64,000 nt of DNA from Metabacillus sediminilitoris (GTDB lineage: Bacteria; Bacillota; Bacilli; Bacillales; Bacillaceae): contig NZ_CP046266.1 of assembly GCF_009720625.1 (NCBI RefSeq), positions 1,373,501-1,437,500 on the forward strand, read 5' to 3'. The translations under genes were made by a program, and so were the position numbers. Of this stretch, positions 61,921 through 64,000 are shown one piece after another. Positions within the stretch are counted from its first letter, which is position 1. Every line of letters begins with the position of its first letter. Under the pieces are notes generated by a model. The model made no database searches, was not told where the DNA came from, and saw only the letters and a program-made list of their open reading frames with translations.

Positions 61921-64000
61921 ATGACAACTAGAATGGAAACAAATAATAGCAATCTTCCATTACGACGGGATGTTAAAGCTCTTGGTCATATTCTAGGTGA
62001 AATCCTTGTTCACCATGGAGGAACAGAGCTACTTGATAAAGTAGAGAAATTAAGAGTGATGGCTAAAACTCTTCGTAATCAGTTTGATAAAGAAATTTAT
62101 CAAGAATTAAAAGAAGAGATAGTAAATTTAGATCCACCGATGCGTAACCAAGTTATTCGCGCCTTTTCAATTTACTTCCATCTTATCAATGCCGCAGAGT
62201 TAAACCATCGCATTCGCAGACGTCGTGAATATCAGCTTCAAGATGATCATGTTGTTCAACCAGCCTCAATCGAAAGTGCACTATTATCACTTAAAGAAAA
62301 TAAAATTGATGAGGCGACAATACAAAATGTATTGAATACATTATCCTTAGAGTTAATTATTACTGCTCATCCAACTGAAGCAACAAAGCGCTCAGTCATT
62401 GAAATACAAAAACGCATTTCTAACATTTTAAAGGCGTTAGATAACAATATGTTAACGAAAAGGGAACGGAAAAAGCTCGAGGATAGCTTGTTAAATGAAG
62501 TGACAATTTTATGGCAAACAGATGAGCTACGTGATCGCAAACCAACTGTTATTGATGAAGTGCGTAATGGACTGTATTATTTTGATCAAACATTCTTTGA
62601 TGTTCTTCCTGATATTCATCAGGATTTGGAAAAAGGTTTAATCGAACAATTCCCTGATCATAAGTGGGAAGTTCCTAATTTTCTTCGCTTTGGATCTTGG
62701 ATTGGCGGTGATCGTGATGGAAACCCAAATGTTACACCTGAAGTAACTTGGGAGACGTTAGAAAGACACCGTGATCTAGCGATAAAGAAATACAATGAAG
62801 CACTAGTTGATGTGATGAAACGCTTCAGTCACTCCATAACACGCGTTAATATTAGTGAAGAATTACTAGAGAATGTAAAAAACGATGAAAAAATTTATTT
62901 AACAAATGAAAAGAAATGGCCTGTTGAAAATGAAGTGTATCGTCGTAAACTCGCTGTGATTATCGCACGTCTTAATGAAGTTGGAAAATCTGAAATAGGG
63001 TATACATCATCTGACGAATTATTAGAAGATTTATTTTTAATTCACCGTAGTGTAAATAATCATCAGCCAGCAGATCGTCAATTGAAAATGCTGGAGAAAT
63101 TAATTAGACAAGTTCAGATATTTGGTTTCCACTTAGCGACACTAGATATTCGTAACCATAGTGGAGAGCATGAAGCAGCGATTACAGAAATTTTACGTAA
63201 AGTGAAAGTAACTGACGATTATTCGCTACTTTCTGAAGAAGAGAAAATTAAGACATTGGAAAATGTATTACGTGATCCACGTCCTGTTTTATTATTAAAT
63301 GAAGATTATTCAAAAGAAACGCAACAAATGCTGCAAGTCTTTACAATGATTAAAAAAGCGCATGAGACATTCGGCAAAAAATCAATCCTTGTTTATCTAG
63401 TTAGTATGACAGAAGCAGCAAGTGATTTGCTTGAAGTATTAGTACTTGCGAAAGAAGCTGGTATCTATAGACTACACGCCGATGGTACAGTTGAAAGTCA
63501 TTTAAATGTTGCACCGCTTCTTGAGACAATTGATGATTTAACAGCTGGTCCTGACATTATGGAAAAATTATTTAATATGGATGTTTACCGCAATCACCTG
63601 AAAATCCATGGTGATTCACAAGAAATCATGCTTGGTTACTCAGATGGTAGTAAAGATGGCGGAACCTTAACGGCAAACTGGAAGCTTTACAAAGCACAGA
63701 TTGAAATCCATGACATGGCAAAACGCTATAATATTGGCTTGAAATTCTTCCATGGCCGCGGCGGTTCATTAGGTCGTGGGGGCGGTCCATTAAACCGCAG
63801 CATTCTTTCACAACCAGTCGAAACACTTGGAGATGGAGTGAAAATCACCGAGCAAGGTGAAGTGTTATCATCACGTTATTTGCTTGAAGACATTGCCTAC
63901 CGTAGTTTAGAGCAAGCAACATCAACATTGCTTGAGGCATCTGTTAACTTATCAGAGGAATCAGAGCAACAGCATATTCGTGAAAAAGCATGGGAAGTCG
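61921..64000 (+). CDS. ppc: Phosphoenolpyruvate carboxylase, 3' end cut by window
   Basis: Anaplerotic enzyme converting phosphoenolpyruvate and bicarbonate to oxaloacetate. The frame is open from ATG 61921 (after GAGGGAAGG) to the window end, 693 codons of an expected ~900. Visible motifs are LIITAHPTEATKRS with the catalytic His, GSWIGGDRDGNP, and FHGRGGSLGRGGGP with the active-site Arg residues. No frameshift seen in the part present. Confidence 0.95.
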   Translation, partial: MTTRMETNNSNLPLRRDVKALGHILGEILVHHGGTELLDKVEKLRVMAKTLRNQFDKEIYQELKEEIVNLDPPMRNQVIRAFSIYFHLINAAELNHRIRRRREYQLQDDHVVQPASIESALLSLKENKIDEATIQNVLNTLSLELIITAHPTEATKRSVIEIQKRISNILKALDNNMLTKRERKKLEDSLLNEVTILWQTDELRDRKPTVIDEVRNGLYYFDQTFFDVLPDIHQDLEKGLIEQFPDHKWEVPNFLRFGSWIGGDRDGNPNVTPEVTWETLERHRDLAIKKYNEALVDVMKRFSHSITRVNISEELLENVKNDEKIYLTNEKKWPVENEVYRRKLAVIIARLNEVGKSEIGYTSSDELLEDLFLIHRSVNNHQPADRQLKMLEKLIRQVQIFGFHLATLDIRNHSGEHEAAITEILRKVKVTDDYSLLSEEEKIKTLENVLRDPRPVLLLNEDYSKETQQMLQVFTMIKKAHETFGKKSILVYLVSMTEAASDLLEVLVLAKEAGIYRLHADGTVESHLNVAPLLETIDDLTAGPDIMEKLFNMDVYRNHLKIHGDSQEIMLGYSDGSKDGGTLTANWKLYKAQIEIHDMAKRYNIGLKFFHGRGGSLGRGGGPLNRSILSQPVETLGDGVKITEQGEVLSSRYLLEDIAYRSLEQATSTLLEASVNLSEESEQQHIREKAWEV

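Overview
The window is 64 kb of a low-GC Gram-positive chromosome and almost certainly comes from a member of the Bacillaceae. Evidence includes qoxABCD beside ctaA/ctaB, a proline-type T-box leader before proBA, cre sites for CcpA, a sigma-B-type promoter before a general-stress gene, AGGAGG-type ribosome binding sites, frequent TTG/GTG starts, and dispersed palindromic repeats of the kinds seen in Bacillus. I cannot name the genus or species. I saw no rRNA, tRNA, CRISPR array, intact transposase or prophage.

Layout. (1) 1-6.5 kb: heme A biosynthesis (ctaA, ctaB, minus strand) divergent from the aa3-type menaquinol oxidase qoxABCD. (2) 7.0-8.7 kb: a solitary GH13 alpha-glucosidase. (3) 8.8-19.2 kb: a sigma-54 activator divergent from an operon encoding a ferredoxin reductase, a ferredoxin, a Rieske oxygenase, an aldehyde dehydrogenase, a D-malate/tartrate-type dehydrogenase, a small DUF3311 protein, a Na+:solute symporter and a CocE/NonD hydrolase. 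I read this as a carnitine (quaternary amine) catabolic operon: carnitine -> trimethylamine + malic semialdehyde -> D-malate -> pyruvate. (4) 19.2-21.6 kb: a TetR-controlled operon (membrane hydrolase, MBL-fold hydrolase, TetR, YrdB-like protein). (5) 21.8-24.7 kb: T-box, a 21-bp repeat array, proB and proA, followed by decayed 5-oxoprolinase gene fragments. (6) 25-34 kb: CPBP protease, hypotheticals, a Ser/Gly-tailed lipoprotein + glutathionylspermidine-synthase-like ATP-grasp + DUF350 operon, a TPR-dynamin GTPase, and a YlbL-type Lon-like protease. (7) 34.2-45.3 kb: two opposed sugar clusters, each with its own LacI regulator. The minus cluster has two Gfo/Idh dehydrogenases and a ThuA-like protein. 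The plus cluster has an isomerase/epimerase, an ABC importer without its ATPase, and another dehydrogenase. (8) 45.5-48.6 kb: an OmpR-type two-component system and a frameshifted small lipoprotein. (9) 49.5-58.1 kb: GntP permease, LarE, a PrpR-like regulator with a degenerate AAA+ domain, a DUF1537 acid-sugar kinase, a PdxA-family dehydrogenase and a LarA-family protein. I read this as four-carbon acid-sugar catabolism entered through a nickel-pincer epimerase. (10) 58.4-64 kb: GNAT, a stress protein with a sigma-B promoter, a 43-aa membrane protein, a truncated GNAT, an alpha/beta hydrolase and ppc (cut by the window end).

Two kinds of small palindromic mobile repeat stand out. One, resembling bcr1 and flanked by TTTAT, sits between a probable upstream activator site and the sigma-54 promoter of the Rieske operon. 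The other is a MITE-like repeat found in four copies, one of which carries a second palindromic element inserted in its central hairpin loop. Two separate intergenic arrays have a period of exactly 21 bp. The functional pathway assignments are inferences from gene content and motifs; no database search was possible.
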